A DNA stretch of 64,000 nucleotides, taken from contig NZ_VOSS01000014.1 of assembly GCF_007997035.1 (NCBI RefSeq), positions 83,916-147,915 on the forward strand, written 5' to 3'. Positions within the stretch are counted from its first letter, which is position 1, and each line of letters starts with the position of its first letter. The notes beneath the pieces are model-generated. The model saw only the letters and a program-made list of their open reading frames with translations, was not told where the DNA came from and searched no databases. The stretch comes from Ralstonia sp. TCR112 (GTDB lineage Bacteria > Pseudomonadota > Gammaproteobacteria > Burkholderiales > Burkholderiaceae). Made by a program: the position numbers and the translations under genes. Shown piece by piece: positions 10,854 through 20,927 of the stretch.

Positions 10854-11813
10854 TCAGGAACGCGTGACGAGGTTGACCGGCGTCTCGACGACACCCGACA
10901 GCTTCGCCTGCGGCGTCTTGGAGGCCAGCGCCTTCAGTGCGGTCTCGATGCCGTAGACGGCTTGCTGATCGGCGTGCTGATCAGCCGTTGCAACGACACG
11001 GCCATCTGCCAGCATGGCCTTGATGGCTTCGATGTTGTCATAGCCGCCAATCAACACCTTGCCCAGCTTGCCTGCGGCGCGCACTGCCGATACGGCGCCG
11101 ATCGCCATGTTGTCGTTGCCGCACAGCAGAGCCTTCAAGTCGGGCTCGGAGCGCAGCATGGCAGCCGCCACCTTGTTGCCCTTGTCGATTTCCCATTCGC
11201 CCGATTGCACGCCGACGATCTTCAGCTTGGCGGCTTCGGCCGCGTCCTTGAAGCCAGCGGTGCGCTGCTGGGCGTTCGTGGTGGTCGGAATGCCTTCGAT
11301 GATGCCCACGGCGTCGCCCGGCTTGAGCGACTTGGCAACGAAGTCGCCCACCAATCGCGCGCCCTTGCGGTTGTCCGGCCCCACGAAAGGCACATTAAGG
11401 CCCTTTTCCTTGAGCGCCGCCGGGTCCAGCCGGTTATCGATGTTGATGACGAGAATGCCCGCGTCCACGGCCTTCTTGACGACCGGCACCAACGCCTTCG
11501 AGTCGGCCGGCGCCAGCACCAGCGCGTCAACACGCGCGACGAGCATCTGCTCGACCAGGCGGATCTGCCCGGCGGTGTCGGTTTCGTCGCGAATGCCGTT
11601 GGTCAGCAGCGTGTACTCAGACGCATGATCCTTCTGATGCTTGCGCGCGCCGTTCTCCATGGTCAGGAAGAACTCGTTGGCGAGCGATTTCATGACCAGC
11701 GCCACCTTGGGCGGCTGATTGGCGGCGTACGCGAGCGAAAAGGGGAACGGCAGGGCAGCAGCTACGGCAGAGCCCGCGCCAAGTTGCAGGGCGCGGCGAC
11801 GGCGGATATCCAT
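10854..11813 (-). CDS. rbsB: Ribose-binding periplasmic protein
   Basis: Substrate-binding protein of the ribose importer, 319 residues. The N-terminus MDIRRRRALQLGAG followed by a hydrophobic stretch to SLAYAA is an export signal, possibly twin-arginine-type because of the arginine cluster. The mature part has the type I periplasmic-binding fold, with PKVALVMKSLANEFFLTME at the start and the hinge-region motif NIDNRLD. It is the first gene of the operon and comes straight after the operator palindrome. The ATG at 11811-11813 is preceded by GGAGGAGA. Confidence 0.92.
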   Translation of the reverse strand: MDIRRRRALQLGAGSAVAAALPFPFSLAYAANQPPKVALVMKSLANEFFLTMENGARKHQKDHASEYTLLTNGIRDETDTAGQIRLVEQMLVARVDALVLAPADSKALVPVVKKAVDAGILVINIDNRLDPAALKEKGLNVPFVGPDNRKGARLVGDFVAKSLKPGDAVGIIEGIPTTTNAQQRTAGFKDAAEAAKLKIVGVQSGEWEIDKGNKVAAAMLRSEPDLKALLCGNDNMAIGAVSAVRAAGKLGKVLIGGYDNIEAIKAMLADGRVVATADQHADQQAVYGIETALKALASKTPQAKLSGVVETPVNLVTRS

Positions 11814-11916
11814 GGTGTCTCCTCCAGGAAGAGTCCTATCTGGGGCGGGTGAGTGCGGGGCGTCGCTGCCGTGTGACGCCGTAAGGCATTCCTAAGGGCA
11901 ATCGCGCCTCGCTCTT

Positions 11917-11930
11917 CGCAAACGTTTGCG
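11917..11930. promoter_or_regulatory. Probable RbsR operator
   Basis: The perfect 14-bp palindrome CGCAAACGTTTGCG has the central CG and AAACGTTT core typical of LacI/GalR-family operators. It lies 104 bases upstream of the rbsB start, in an operon that encodes its own LacI-family regulator. Assignment to RbsR is inference from position. Confidence 0.75.
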
Positions 11931-12175
11931 TATCTGACAGTCTCGGCTACCGCGTAACAGAAGTCAATGAAATTGCGCTTTTCACCGCATAAGGAAAAAC
12001 CCGCAGTGACGGCGCGTTCTGACGGGGCGCGCAAGTGGCGCTGCGCAAGTGGCGTGATAGCCCTATCGAACGTGGTTGATTGTTTTGGTCCACAATACGG
12101 CCTGCCGCGTGGCCATCCCGTTTTTCGGGCTTTGCAAATCCCCTTGCTGCGACGCGGAATCCCCCGACGCCTTAG

Positions 12176-12205
12176 TTGACCGATTTTGTCGGGTTCCTTT
12201 ATACT
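12176..12205 (+). promoter_or_regulatory. Sigma70 promoter of the isc operon
   Basis: TTGACC at 12176-12181 and TATACT at 12200-12205 are separated by 18 bases. This is close to the consensus. The predicted start of transcription is about 12212, within the IscR box and 26 bases before the iscR ATG. Confidence 0.75.
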
Positions 12206-12225
12206 TGAGCAAAACGATCAGGTAT
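12201..12225 (+). promoter_or_regulatory. IscR type 1 binding site (autoregulatory)
   Basis: A 25-bp imperfect dyad begins ATACTTGA and ends TCAGGTAT; 7 of 8 outer positions are symmetric. It resembles the type 1 IscR box of gammaproteobacteria and overlaps the -10 of the iscR promoter. Holo-IscR bound here would block transcription when iron-sulfur clusters are plentiful. Confidence 0.75.
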
Positions 12226-12237
12226 TTCCCCGACGCC

Positions 12238-12831
12238 ATGAGATTGACCACCAAAGGCCGCTTCGCGGTCACCGCCATGATTGACTTGGCGCTACGCCAA
12301 GAGCAGGGCCCGGTCACGCTGGCTGGCATCAGCCAGCGTCAGAAAATTTCGCTGTCGTATCTGGAGCAGCTGTTCGGCAAACTGCGCCGCCACGAAATCG
12401 TGGAAAGTGTGCGCGGTCCGGGCGGCGGCTACAGCCTCGCCCGCCGTGCCGACGACGTTACCGTTGCCGACATCATCATTGCCGTGGACGAGCCGCTTGA
12501 CGCCACCCAATGCGGCGGCAAGGGCAACTGCGGCGGGGAAGAGCATGTCGGCGGTCACACGGGGCGCTGCATGACGCACGATCTGTGGGCCACGCTCAAT
12601 CAGAAGATGGTCGAGTATCTCGATTCGGTGTCGCTGCAGAACCTGGTCGATCAGCAACGCGAGCGTCAGCCCGAAGTGATTCAGGACATGCGTGAAGCGC
12701 GTCCGGCGCGCCGCGAACGTGCCCCGGCACGCGCGCGCACCGTCGATGCCCCGCCGGCCACGTCGGTTGCCGCCGAGCCGGTCAAGCGCGCCCCGCTGGT
12801 CAACTCCGTTTTCAGTCTGGCGCAGTCGTAA
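12238..12831 (+). CDS. iscR: Iron-sulfur cluster regulator IscR
   Basis: Rrf2-family regulator, 197 residues, that binds a [2Fe-2S] cluster and represses the isc operon when loaded. The winged helix occupies about residues 1-75 (MRLTTKGRFAVTAMIDLAL, then ISLSYLEQLFGKLR). Presumed cluster ligands are Cys92, Cys98, Cys111 and His114. In the E. coli protein the third Cys is at 104, so the loop between the second and third cysteines is 7 residues longer here. A basic, alanine/proline-rich tail follows residue 150. I chose the ATG at 12238 because it matches the conserved family start and follows the promoter; the open frame upstream to 12076 crosses the promoter. Confidence 0.96.
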   Translation: MRLTTKGRFAVTAMIDLALRQEQGPVTLAGISQRQKISLSYLEQLFGKLRRHEIVESVRGPGGGYSLARRADDVTVADIIIAVDEPLDATQCGGKGNCGGEEHVGGHTGRCMTHDLWATLNQKMVEYLDSVSLQNLVDQQRERQPEVIQDMREARPARRERAPARARTVDAPPATSVAAEPVKRAPLVNSVFSLAQS

Positions 12832-12905
12832 TTGCGCCAGCGTGAGGCCGGCCACGACGTCGGCGTCAGACAAGAACATCGCCCCCCACACAAGGCAGAC
12901 AAGAT

Positions 12906-14123
12906 ATGAGCACCCTGCAGCTTCCCATCTACATGGACTATTCCGCGACGACGCCGGTGGATCCGCGCGTGGTCGACAAGATGATTCCGTACCTGCGCGA
13001 GAGTTTCGGCAATCCGGCTTCGCGTAGCCACCCGTTTGGGTGGGAAGCCGAGAAGGCCGTCGAGACCGCGCGCGAGCAGGTTGCCGCGCTGGTGAATGCC
13101 GACCCGCGCGAAATCGTCTGGACGTCCGGCGCCACCGAGTCCGACAACCTTGCCATCAAGGGCGCCGCCAACTTCTACAGCAGCAAGGGCAAGCACATCA
13201 TCACCGTCAAGACGGAGCACAAGGCTGTGCTGGACACGACGCGTGAGCTGGAGCGCCAGGGCTTCGAAGTGACGTACCTGGACGTGAAGGACAACGGCCT
13301 GATCGACATCGAAGTCTTCAAGCAAGCGATCCGCCCCGACACCATCCTCGCCTCGGTGATGATGGTGAACAACGAGATCGGCGTCATTCAAGACATCGAA
13401 ACGCTGGGCGAAATCTGCCGCGAGAAGGGCGTGATCTTCCACGTCGACGCCGCGCAGGCGACGGGCAAGGTGGAAATCGACTTGCAGAAGTTGAAGGTTG
13501 ACCTGATGTCGTTCTCGGCGCACAAGACGTATGGCCCGAAGGGTATCGGCGCGCTGTACGTGCGACGCAAGCCGCGTATCCGCATCGAAGCGCAGATGCA
13601 CGGCGGCGGCCACGAGCGCGGCATGCGTTCGGGCACGCTGGCCACGCATCAGATCGTCGGCATGGGTGAGGCTTTCCGCATCGCCAAGGAAGAAATGGCG
13701 ACCGAAAACGAGCGCATCCGCATGCTGCGCGATCGCCTGTACCGCGGCCTGAACACGATGGAAGAGGTCTACGTGAACGGCGACATGGAAGCCCGTGTGC
13801 CGCACAACCTCAACATCAGCTTCAACTTTGTGGAAGGCGAGTCGCTGATCATGGCGATCAAGGACGTCGCCGTGTCGTCGGGCTCGGCTTGCACGTCGGC
13901 CTCGCTGGAGCCGTCGTACGTGCTGCGCGCCCTGGGCCGCAACGACGAACTGGCACACAGCTCGATCCGCTTCACGGTGGGCCGCTTCACGACCGAAGAA
14001 GAAGTCGATTACGTGGTTGAGCTACTCAAGAGCAAGATCGGCAAGCTGCGCGACCTGTCTCCCCTGTGGGAGATGTACAAGGACGGCGTGGATCTGAACA
14101 GCATTCAATGGGCGGCGCACTGA
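12906..14123 (+). CDS. iscS: Cysteine desulfurase IscS
   Basis: PLP enzyme, 405 residues, that takes sulfur from L-cysteine as an enzyme persulfide and passes it to IscU and to tRNA-thiolation enzymes. The PLP lysine is Lys207 in [11 protein letters not shown], with His206 before it. The catalytic Cys329 lies in [19 protein letters not shown]. Residue numbers are close to those of the E. coli enzyme. It follows iscR by 74 bases and precedes iscU. Confidence 0.98.
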   Translation: MSTLQLPIYMDYSATTPVDPRVVDKMIPYLRESFGNPASRSHPFGWEAEKAVETAREQVAALVNADPREIVWTSGATESDNLAIKGAANFYSSKGKHIITVKTEHKAVLDTTRELERQGFEVTYLDVKDNGLIDIEVFKQAIRPDTILASVMMVNNEIGVIQDIETLGEICREKGVIFHVDAAQATGKVEIDLQKLKVDLMSFSAHKTYGPKGIGALYVRRKPRIRIEAQMHGGGHERGMRSGTLATHQIVGMGEAFRIAKEEMATENERIRMLRDRLYRGLNTMEEVYVNGDMEARVPHNLNISFNFVEGESLIMAIKDVAVSSGSACTSASLEPSYVLRALGRNDELAHSSIRFTVGRFTTEEEVDYVVELLKSKIGKLRDLSPLWEMYKDGVDLNSIQWAAH

Positions 14124-14184
14124 GCGCGGCGTTTGACGGATAACAGGCGCCCCCGCGCCAGCCAACGATTGAAAGAGGTGTGAA

Positions 14185-14586
14185 ATGTCTTACAGCAACC
14201 AGGTTCTGGACCATTACGAAAACCCGCGCAACGTCGGTTCGTTCGAGAAGGGCGACGATACGGTCGGTACCGGCATGGTCGGCGCGCCGGCTTGCGGCGA
14301 CGTGATGAAGCTGCAGATCAAGGTCAACGAGCAAGGCGTGATCGAAGACGCAAAGTTCAAGACCTACGGCTGCGGTTCGGCCATCGCTTCGTCGTCGCTG
14401 GTAACCGAATGGGTGAAGGGCAAGACGCTGGACCAGGCGCTGGAAATCCGCAACACCGCCATCGCTGAAGAGCTGGCCCTGCCGCCGGTGAAGATCCACT
14501 GCTCGATCCTGGCTGAAGACGCCATCAAGGCGGCCGTGGCCGACTACAAGGAAAAGCACGGTTCGGCCGAGCAGAAGGCTGCCTGA
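14185..14586 (+). CDS. iscU: Iron-sulfur scaffold protein IscU
   Basis: Scaffold on which new [2Fe-2S] clusters are built, 133 residues. Cluster ligands Cys37, Cys63 and Cys106 and the conserved Asp39 are present. LPPVK at residues 99-103 is the motif recognised by the chaperone HscA, encoded downstream. The ATG at 14185 follows the ribosome binding site AAGAGGTG. Confidence 0.98.
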   Translation: MSYSNQVLDHYENPRNVGSFEKGDDTVGTGMVGAPACGDVMKLQIKVNEQGVIEDAKFKTYGCGSAIASSSLVTEWVKGKTLDQALEIRNTAIAEELALPPVKIHCSILAEDAIKAAVADYKEKHGSAEQKAA

Positions 14587-14612
14587 GCCCGTTTGGATAG
14601 AAAGGACGCAGC

Positions 14613-14933
14613 ATGATCACCCTGACCGACAAGGCCGCGCAGCACGTTTCCCGCTACCTGACCCGCCGTGGCAAAGGCGTGGGCCTGCGCGTGGGCGTGA
14701 AGACCACGGGCTGTTCGGGCCTCGCCTACAAGCTCGAATACGCAGATGAGATTGCCGCCGAAGACCAGGTCTTCGAATCCAACGGCGTCAAGGTGATCGT
14801 CGATCCGAAGAGCCTGCCGTACATCGACGGCACCGAGCTGGACTACGCACGTGAAGGGCTGAACGAAGGTTTCCGCTTCAACAACCCGAACGTTAAGGAC
14901 GAATGCGGTTGCGGCGAGTCGTTCCGCGTGTGA
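14613..14933 (+). CDS. iscA: A-type iron-sulfur carrier IscA
   Basis: A 106-residue A-type carrier that receives and delivers clusters. The three conserved cysteines are Cys34 (TTGCSGLAY), Cys98 and Cys100 (ECGCGESF). The length is that of IscA rather than of longer ErpA-type proteins. It lies 26 bases after iscU with a GAAAGGA ribosome binding site. Confidence 0.97.
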   Translation: MITLTDKAAQHVSRYLTRRGKGVGLRVGVKTTGCSGLAYKLEYADEIAAEDQVFESNGVKVIVDPKSLPYIDGTELDYAREGLNEGFRFNNPNVKDECGCGESFRV

Positions 14934-14943
14934 GCGGGGCACA

Positions 14944-15144
14944 TTGAAGCAAGCGATTGTCGGTTTCGAGCGGGACGAGGAGGGCCACTGGGTCGCCCGT
15001 CTCGCGTGTGGGCACGGGCAGCACATGCGCCACGATCCGCCTTGGCAGCTGCGGCCCTGGACAGAAACCGAAGCCGGGCGCGCCAGCAAGATCGGCGTGG
15101 TTGTGGAATGCCTGAAGTGCGATCGGGGTGAACCGGTCGAATGA
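14944..15144 (+). CDS. DUF3565 family small protein
   Basis: A 66-residue protein from a TTG start at 14944, 10 bases after iscA. It matches the DUF3565 pattern as I recall it: [24 protein letters not shown], then PPWQLRPW, then a C-terminal CLKC. Cys22, Cys56 and Cys59 plus nearby histidines could bind a metal, perhaps zinc. The function is not known. It sits inside the isc operon between iscA and the terminator-like hairpin before hscB, so it would be co-transcribed with the assembly genes. A TTG start with no strong ribosome binding site suggests modest expression or coupling to iscA. Confidence 0.8.
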   Translation: MKQAIVGFERDEEGHWVARLACGHGQHMRHDPPWQLRPWTETEAGRASKIGVVVECLKCDRGEPVE

Positions 15145-15152
15145 GGAACACG

Positions 15153-15174
15153 AGGCGGCGCGGCCGCTTTTTTT
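15153..15174 (+). terminator. Terminator-like hairpin inside the isc operon, before hscB
   Basis: GCGGC pairs with GCCGC around a GCG loop (15155-15167), then seven T at 15168-15174. The hscB ATG starts 5 bases later, so the T-run sits where a ribosome binding site would be. It could reduce transcription of hscB-hscA-fdx-iscX relative to iscRSUA. Confidence 0.55.
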
Positions 15175-15178
15175 ATTC

Positions 15179-15718
15179 ATGAATTCCGGCTTGTCAGCGA
15201 ACACGACGCATTTTTCCCTCTTCGGACTGCCTGAAGACTTTGAGGTTGACGACGACGCGCTGAACGCTGCCTACCGCACCGTGCAGTCGCAGGCGCATCC
15301 CGATCGTTACGCCCATGCAGGTGACGCCGAACGCCGCGTTGCCATGCAATGGGCCACGCGCGCCAACGAGGCCTATCAGACGTTGCGTGATCCGCTCAAA
15401 CGGGCGACGTATCTGCTGCACCTGCGCGGTATCGACGTGCAGGCCGAGAACAACACGGCCATGCCGCCCGCGTTTCTGATGCAGCAAATGGAATGGCGCG
15501 AAACGCTCGGCGACGCCAAGGCCGAGCACAACGTGGATGCGCTGGACGATTTGCTGGCCATGCTGCGCAAGGAAAAACGTACGCGTTATCAGGCGCTGTC
15601 CGGCCTGCTCAATGGCGATGGCAACACCGCAGCGGCAGCGGATGCCGTGCGCCAATTGATGTTCATCGAAAAGATCGAACGCGACACCGCCGAGGCCATC
15701 GACCGGCTGGACGACTAG
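15179..15718 (+). CDS. hscB: Co-chaperone HscB
   Basis: J-domain co-chaperone, 179 residues, that brings IscU to HscA and stimulates its ATPase. The J-domain HPD motif is at residues 40-42 (QSQAHPDRY), and [17 protein letters not shown] is the usual HscB opening. A C-terminal helical IscU-binding domain follows ([10 protein letters not shown] onward). The frame opens at 15128, but the ATG at 15179 fits the family. There is no visible Shine-Dalgarno sequence because the upstream bases are the T-run of the hairpin. Confidence 0.95.
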   Translation: MNSGLSANTTHFSLFGLPEDFEVDDDALNAAYRTVQSQAHPDRYAHAGDAERRVAMQWATRANEAYQTLRDPLKRATYLLHLRGIDVQAENNTAMPPAFLMQQMEWRETLGDAKAEHNVDALDDLLAMLRKEKRTRYQALSGLLNGDGNTAAAADAVRQLMFIEKIERDTAEAIDRLDD

Positions 15719-15787
15719 AACCCAGAATTTGCGACAATGCTGGGTTTGCCCCGGCAGGCAGCCCACCCGCGCAATCGAGACATCCCC

Positions 15788-17653
15788 ATGGCTTTACTGC
15801 AGATTTCCGAACCCGGCGAATCGCCCGCACCGCACCAGCGTCGTCTGGCGGTCGGTATCGATCTGGGCACGACTAACTCGCTGGTGGCCTCCGTGCGCAG
15901 CAGCGTGCCGGAAGTGTTGCCCGACGATCAGGGGCGCCCGCTGTTGCCTTCCGTGGTGCGCTATCTGCCCTCGGGCGGCGCCCACATCGGCTACAAGGCC
16001 CAGGCCGAAGCCGTGCGCGACCCGAAAAACACCATCATCTCGGTCAAGCGTTTCATGGGGCGCGGCCTGAAGGATGTTGCCCACATCGAGAACACGCCGT
16101 ACGACTTCGTCGATGCGCCCGGCATGGTGCAGTTGAAGACCGTGGCCGGCGTGAAAAGCCCGGTGGAAGTGTCGGCGGAGATTCTGGCCACGCTGCGGCA
16201 GCGCGCGGAAGATACGCTCGGCGATGAGCTTGTCGGCGCCGTCATCACCGTGCCGGCGTACTTTGACGATGCGCAGCGCCAAGCCACCAAGGACGCCGCC
16301 AAGCTGGCCGGCCTGAACGTGCTGCGTCTGCTGAACGAGCCGACCGCAGCCGCCATCGCCTATGGCCTGGACAACGCCGCCGAGGGCATTTACGCCGTCT
16401 ATGACCTGGGCGGCGGTACGTTCGACATCTCGGTGCTCAAACTCACGAAGGGCGTGTTCGAGGTGATGTCGACGGGTGGCGACTCCGCGCTCGGCGGTGA
16501 CGATTTCGACCAGCGCATCGTCTGCTGGATCGTCGAGCAAGCCGGCCTGCAACCGCTTTCTGCCGAAGACACGCGCCTGCTGTTGAACAAGGCCCGCGCC
16601 GCCAAGGAATGGCTTTCGACCGCCGACAGCACCGAGATTGACGCGATGCTCTCCACCGGCGAGACCGTGCATCTCGTGCTGACCGCCGAGACCTTTGCCG
16701 AACTGACCGCCAATCTCGTGCAGAAGACGCTGTCGCCTGTGCGCCGCGCCCTGCGCGATGCGGGTGTGACGGTCGAAGACGTGAAGGGCGTGGTGCTGGT
16801 CGGTGGCGCCACGCGTATGCCGATCATCCGCCGTGCCGTGGGGCAGCTGTTTGGCCGCACGCCGCTCACGAACCTCGATCCGGACCAGGTGGTCGCCATT
16901 GGTGCTGCCATGCAGGCCAACCTGCTGGCCGGCAACCGTGCGCCCGGTGAAGACTGGCTGTTGCTCGACGTGATCCCGCTGTCGCTGGGCGTCGAGACGA
17001 TGGGTGGCCTGGTTGAAAAGATCATCCCGCGCAACAGCACGATTCCCGTCGCGCGCGCGCAGGAATTCACCACGTTCAAGGACGGCCAGACGGCGATGGC
17101 GATCCACGTGCTGCAAGGCGAGCGCGAACTCGCGAGCGATTGCCGTTCGCTGGCGCGTTTCGAGTTGCGTGGGATCCCGCCGATGGTGGCCGGTGCCGCG
17201 CGCATCCGCGTGACGTATCAGGTGGATGCCGATGGCCTGCTCTCGGTGTCCGCACGCGAAACGGTGTCGGGCGTGGAAGCGTCGATCGCTGTGAAGCCGT
17301 CGTACGGTCTGGCCGATGACGATGTCGCGCGCATGCTGCAGGAAGGTTTCCAGTCCGCCGAAGACGACATGCGGCGTCGTGCGCTGGCAGAAGAGCGCGT
17401 TGAAGGCGAGCGCCTGCTGGAGGCGCTGTCGCAGGCGCTGGCCGCCGACGGCGATCTGCTGTCGCCCGAAGAGCGTGCCGCCATCGACGCCGAAATCGCC
17501 GCGCTGCGCACCACCATGCAGGGCGAAGACCACCGCGCCATCAAGGACGCCGTGGATGCCCTGTCGCATGGCACCGACGAATTCGCTGCGCGCCGCATGG
17601 ACCGCGGCATTCGCAAGGCGCTCGCCGGCAAACGCATCGAGGAGCTCGGCTGA
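15788..17653 (+). CDS. hscA: Fe-S assembly chaperone HscA
   Basis: Specialised Hsp70 for cluster transfer from IscU, 621 residues. The ATPase domain shows [14 protein letters not shown] near residue 20 and later [13 protein letters not shown] and [11 protein letters not shown]. The substrate domain begins near [16 protein letters not shown]. The ATG at 15788 is chosen because the 17 upstream codons of the open frame do not fit the family. The 69-base gap after hscB contains a 7-bp inverted repeat (AACCCAG / CTGGGTT) with a long loop, too weak to call a terminator. Confidence 0.98.
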   Translation: MALLQISEPGESPAPHQRRLAVGIDLGTTNSLVASVRSSVPEVLPDDQGRPLLPSVVRYLPSGGAHIGYKAQAEAVRDPKNTIISVKRFMGRGLKDVAHIENTPYDFVDAPGMVQLKTVAGVKSPVEVSAEILATLRQRAEDTLGDELVGAVITVPAYFDDAQRQATKDAAKLAGLNVLRLLNEPTAAAIAYGLDNAAEGIYAVYDLGGGTFDISVLKLTKGVFEVMSTGGDSALGGDDFDQRIVCWIVEQAGLQPLSAEDTRLLLNKARAAKEWLSTADSTEIDAMLSTGETVHLVLTAETFAELTANLVQKTLSPVRRALRDAGVTVEDVKGVVLVGGATRMPIIRRAVGQLFGRTPLTNLDPDQVVAIGAAMQANLLAGNRAPGEDWLLLDVIPLSLGVETMGGLVEKIIPRNSTIPVARAQEFTTFKDGQTAMAIHVLQGERELASDCRSLARFELRGIPPMVAGAARIRVTYQVDADGLLSVSARETVSGVEASIAVKPSYGLADDDVARMLQEGFQSAEDDMRRRALAEERVEGERLLEALSQALAADGDLLSPEERAAIDAEIAALRTTMQGEDHRAIKDAVDALSHGTDEFAARRMDRGIRKALAGKRIEELG

Positions 17654-17699
17654 TCGCCGATCGCATCTCCCAAAACACACTTATCGAACGAGTTTCTTC

Positions 17700-18038
17700 A
17701 TGCCACAAATCGTCGTCCTTCCTCACGTCGAATACTGCCCGGAAGGGGCCGTGATCGAAGCCAAGCCCGGCACGACCATCTGCGATGCGCTGCTGGGCGC
17801 TGACATCGAGATCGAGCATGCATGCGAGAAGTCGTGCGCCTGCACGACCTGCCACGTGATCGTGCGCGAGGGCTTCAATTCCCTGGATGAGGCGACCGAG
17901 AAGGAAGAGGATCTGCTCGACAAGGCCTGGGGCCTGGAGCCGAACTCGCGCCTGTCCTGCCAGGCCAAGGTGGCGGAGACGGACCTGACCGTCGAGATTC
18001 CGAAGTACACGATCAACCACGCCAAGGAAAACCACTGA
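17700..18038 (+). CDS. fdx: ISC-type [2Fe-2S] ferredoxin
   Basis: Adrenodoxin-like ferredoxin, 112 residues, supplying electrons for cluster assembly. The ligands are Cys42, Cys48, Cys51 and Cys87, the same spacing as E. coli Fdx; Cys46 is an additional conserved cysteine. The ATG at 17700 gives the family start MPQIVVLPH; the longer open frame upstream is read-through of hscA in another frame. Confidence 0.97.
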   Translation: MPQIVVLPHVEYCPEGAVIEAKPGTTICDALLGADIEIEHACEKSCACTTCHVIVREGFNSLDEATEKEEDLLDKAWGLEPNSRLSCQAKVAETDLTVEIPKYTINHAKENH

Positions 18039-18069
18039 GCCGACCGGCCAGCGGTGGAGGGAGCCCATC

Positions 18070-18264
18070 ATGAAATGGAACGATATCCAGCAGATCGCGG
18101 AAGCGCTGTACGACAAATACCCTGACGTCGATCCGACGCGCCTGAACTTTGTCGACCTGCACAACAAGGTCGTCACGCTGGAAGGCTTTGATGATGACCA
18201 CAAGCGTGGCGGCGAGAAGTTCCTCGAAGCCATCCAGCAAGCCTGGATCGACGAAGCGGAATAA
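18070..18264 (+). CDS. iscX: Fe-S assembly protein IscX
   Basis: A small acidic protein of 64 residues (MKWNDIQQIAEALYDKYPDV, then VDLHNKVVTLEGFDDD) that binds IscS and may regulate sulfur transfer or act as an iron adaptor. It is the last gene of the isc operon, 31 bases after fdx, with the good ribosome binding site GGAGGGAG, and is followed by a terminator. Confidence 0.96.
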   Translation: MKWNDIQQIAEALYDKYPDVDPTRLNFVDLHNKVVTLEGFDDDHKRGGEKFLEAIQQAWIDEAE

Positions 18265-18295
18265 GCGCGTAGCCTCAATCAAACGCATGCGCATG

Positions 18296-18322
18296 AAAAA
18301 ACCGGCCCGAAGGCCGGTTTTT
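18296..18322. terminator. Bidirectional terminator between iscX and the glycine-zipper gene
   Basis: ACCGGCC pairs with GGCCGGT around CGAA, flanked by five A on the left and five T on the right. It serves the isc operon and the convergent gene at 18347. Confidence 0.85.
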
Positions 18323-18346
18323 CTTTTGGGCGAAGGCGACGCCGAA

Positions 18347-19090
18347 TTAACCGGCCACCAGCGTCCCGTTCTCGACATGGACACGTTCGCCTGCCTGGAA
18401 GCCCGGGGCAGCCTTGTACATGAAGCTGCGCGTCGTGCCGTTATCCATGCGGACGTTCACGCGGTATTGGGTATCGCGGCTGTAGTAGTTTTCGGCCACA
18501 TGGCCGCCGTAGCCGCCTGCCACTGCGCCGCCGACCGTCGCCAGCGTACGGCCATTGCCGCGGCCGATCTGGTTACCCAGCAGCCCGCCCACCACCGCGC
18601 CCCCGATCATGCCGAGGCCCGTTTCCTTGCCTTGCGTGGTGATCGGCGTGACCGATGTCACACGGCCGGCATACGGGCTGGCCGACTGGCGCGGTTGCGT
18701 TTGCGCATAGCTCGGATTGTTCGACGGAGCGCGTTCAGCGTACGACGGCTCACGGGCGCGCGCCGGAGCGGGTGCCACGTTCTGTGCCGGATACGGAGCG
18801 GCCTGATTCGGTTGCGTGGTCTGGCCCGGCGCCGCCAGCGCCATCGGGGCCGATGCGCCCGGCATGGCCGCTGCAGATTGCGCAGCGACGTTCGGGTCCG
18901 TGCTGCCCTGCGTAGCCTTCGAGGTGGGCAGCACGCCGGTAATGGCGGCCACCGCCGTCAGGCTGGCGATGATCACGGCCACGGCAGCCGTCGTCATCAG
19001 CGGATGCATGCGACGCGACGACGACGGGACTTGGCCCGGCGAGGTGCCACCGTATTGCTGACCTTGGTTCGGTTGGATGTTGTTGTTCAT
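18347..19090 (-). CDS. Glycine-zipper envelope protein, 17-kDa-antigen-like
   Basis: A 247-residue protein of unknown exact role. One N-terminal hydrophobic helix (about residues 32-52, LMTTAAVAVIIASLTAVAAI) anchors it in the inner membrane. A long Ala/Pro/Gln-rich linker follows, and then a glycine-zipper segment (GLGMIGGAVVGGLLGNQIG and on to GGAVAGGYGGHVAENYY). The C-terminal domain resembles the rickettsial 17-kDa surface-antigen family. I chose the ATG at 19088-19090 because AGGAGA precedes it; a further 22 codons upstream are open but lack a ribosome binding site. It is convergent with iscX. Confidence 0.8.
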   Translation of the reverse strand: MNNNIQPNQGQQYGGTSPGQVPSSSRRMHPLMTTAAVAVIIASLTAVAAITGVLPTSKATQGSTDPNVAAQSAAAMPGASAPMALAAPGQTTQPNQAAPYPAQNVAPAPARAREPSYAERAPSNNPSYAQTQPRQSASPYAGRVTSVTPITTQGKETGLGMIGGAVVGGLLGNQIGRGNGRTLATVGGAVAGGYGGHVAENYYSRDTQYRVNVRMDNGTTRSFMYKAAPGFQAGERVHVENGTLVAG

Positions 19091-19307
19091 CTTCGTTCTC
19101 CTGCGGCCCGTGATTGGTTCGTGGTTCGGCCTTTCGATGATCACAGTGTGGTTCATCGCCCAAACGGATGCCGTTTTAATTTGTAAGCATCTGTACCGAG
19201 GTTTTTCCTCTAAAAATCAAGTATTTGGCGCGGTTTGATACATATTGTGGAAACGGCGCGATGTTACAAATAGCGGGGTGGGCGCGGGTTTTGCGCCTGC
19301 GCAGGCA

Positions 19308-19335
19308 ACAAAAAACGCCCCCGAAGGGGCGTCTT
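19308..19335 (-). terminator. Intrinsic terminator after lysS
   Basis: ACGCCCC pairs with GGGGCGT around CGAA at 19315-19332. On the minus strand it is followed by a run of T, 24 bases after the lysS stop. Confidence 0.85.
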
Positions 19336-19358
19336 TCGAAGGCGATCGACCGAACCGA

Positions 19359-20903
<1,545 letters not shown>

Positions 20904-20927
20904 GATGGTGATGAGAGGAATGTCGGT

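Larger units (their letters stand above)
11814..12237. other. Divergent regulatory region between rbsB and iscR
   Basis: 424 bp without a convincing gene. It holds the rbs operator at 11917-11930, the iscR promoter at 12176-12205 and the IscR box at 12201-12225, listed separately. A minus-strand TTGACT occurs at 11962-11967, but I could not pair it with a good -10. Short open frames here lack family resemblance. Confidence 0.6.

Noticed and set aside
15794..17680. 628-codon minus-strand open frame opposite hscA
   Set aside because: Shadow of hscA; amino-acid composition is typical of GC-rich antisense frames.
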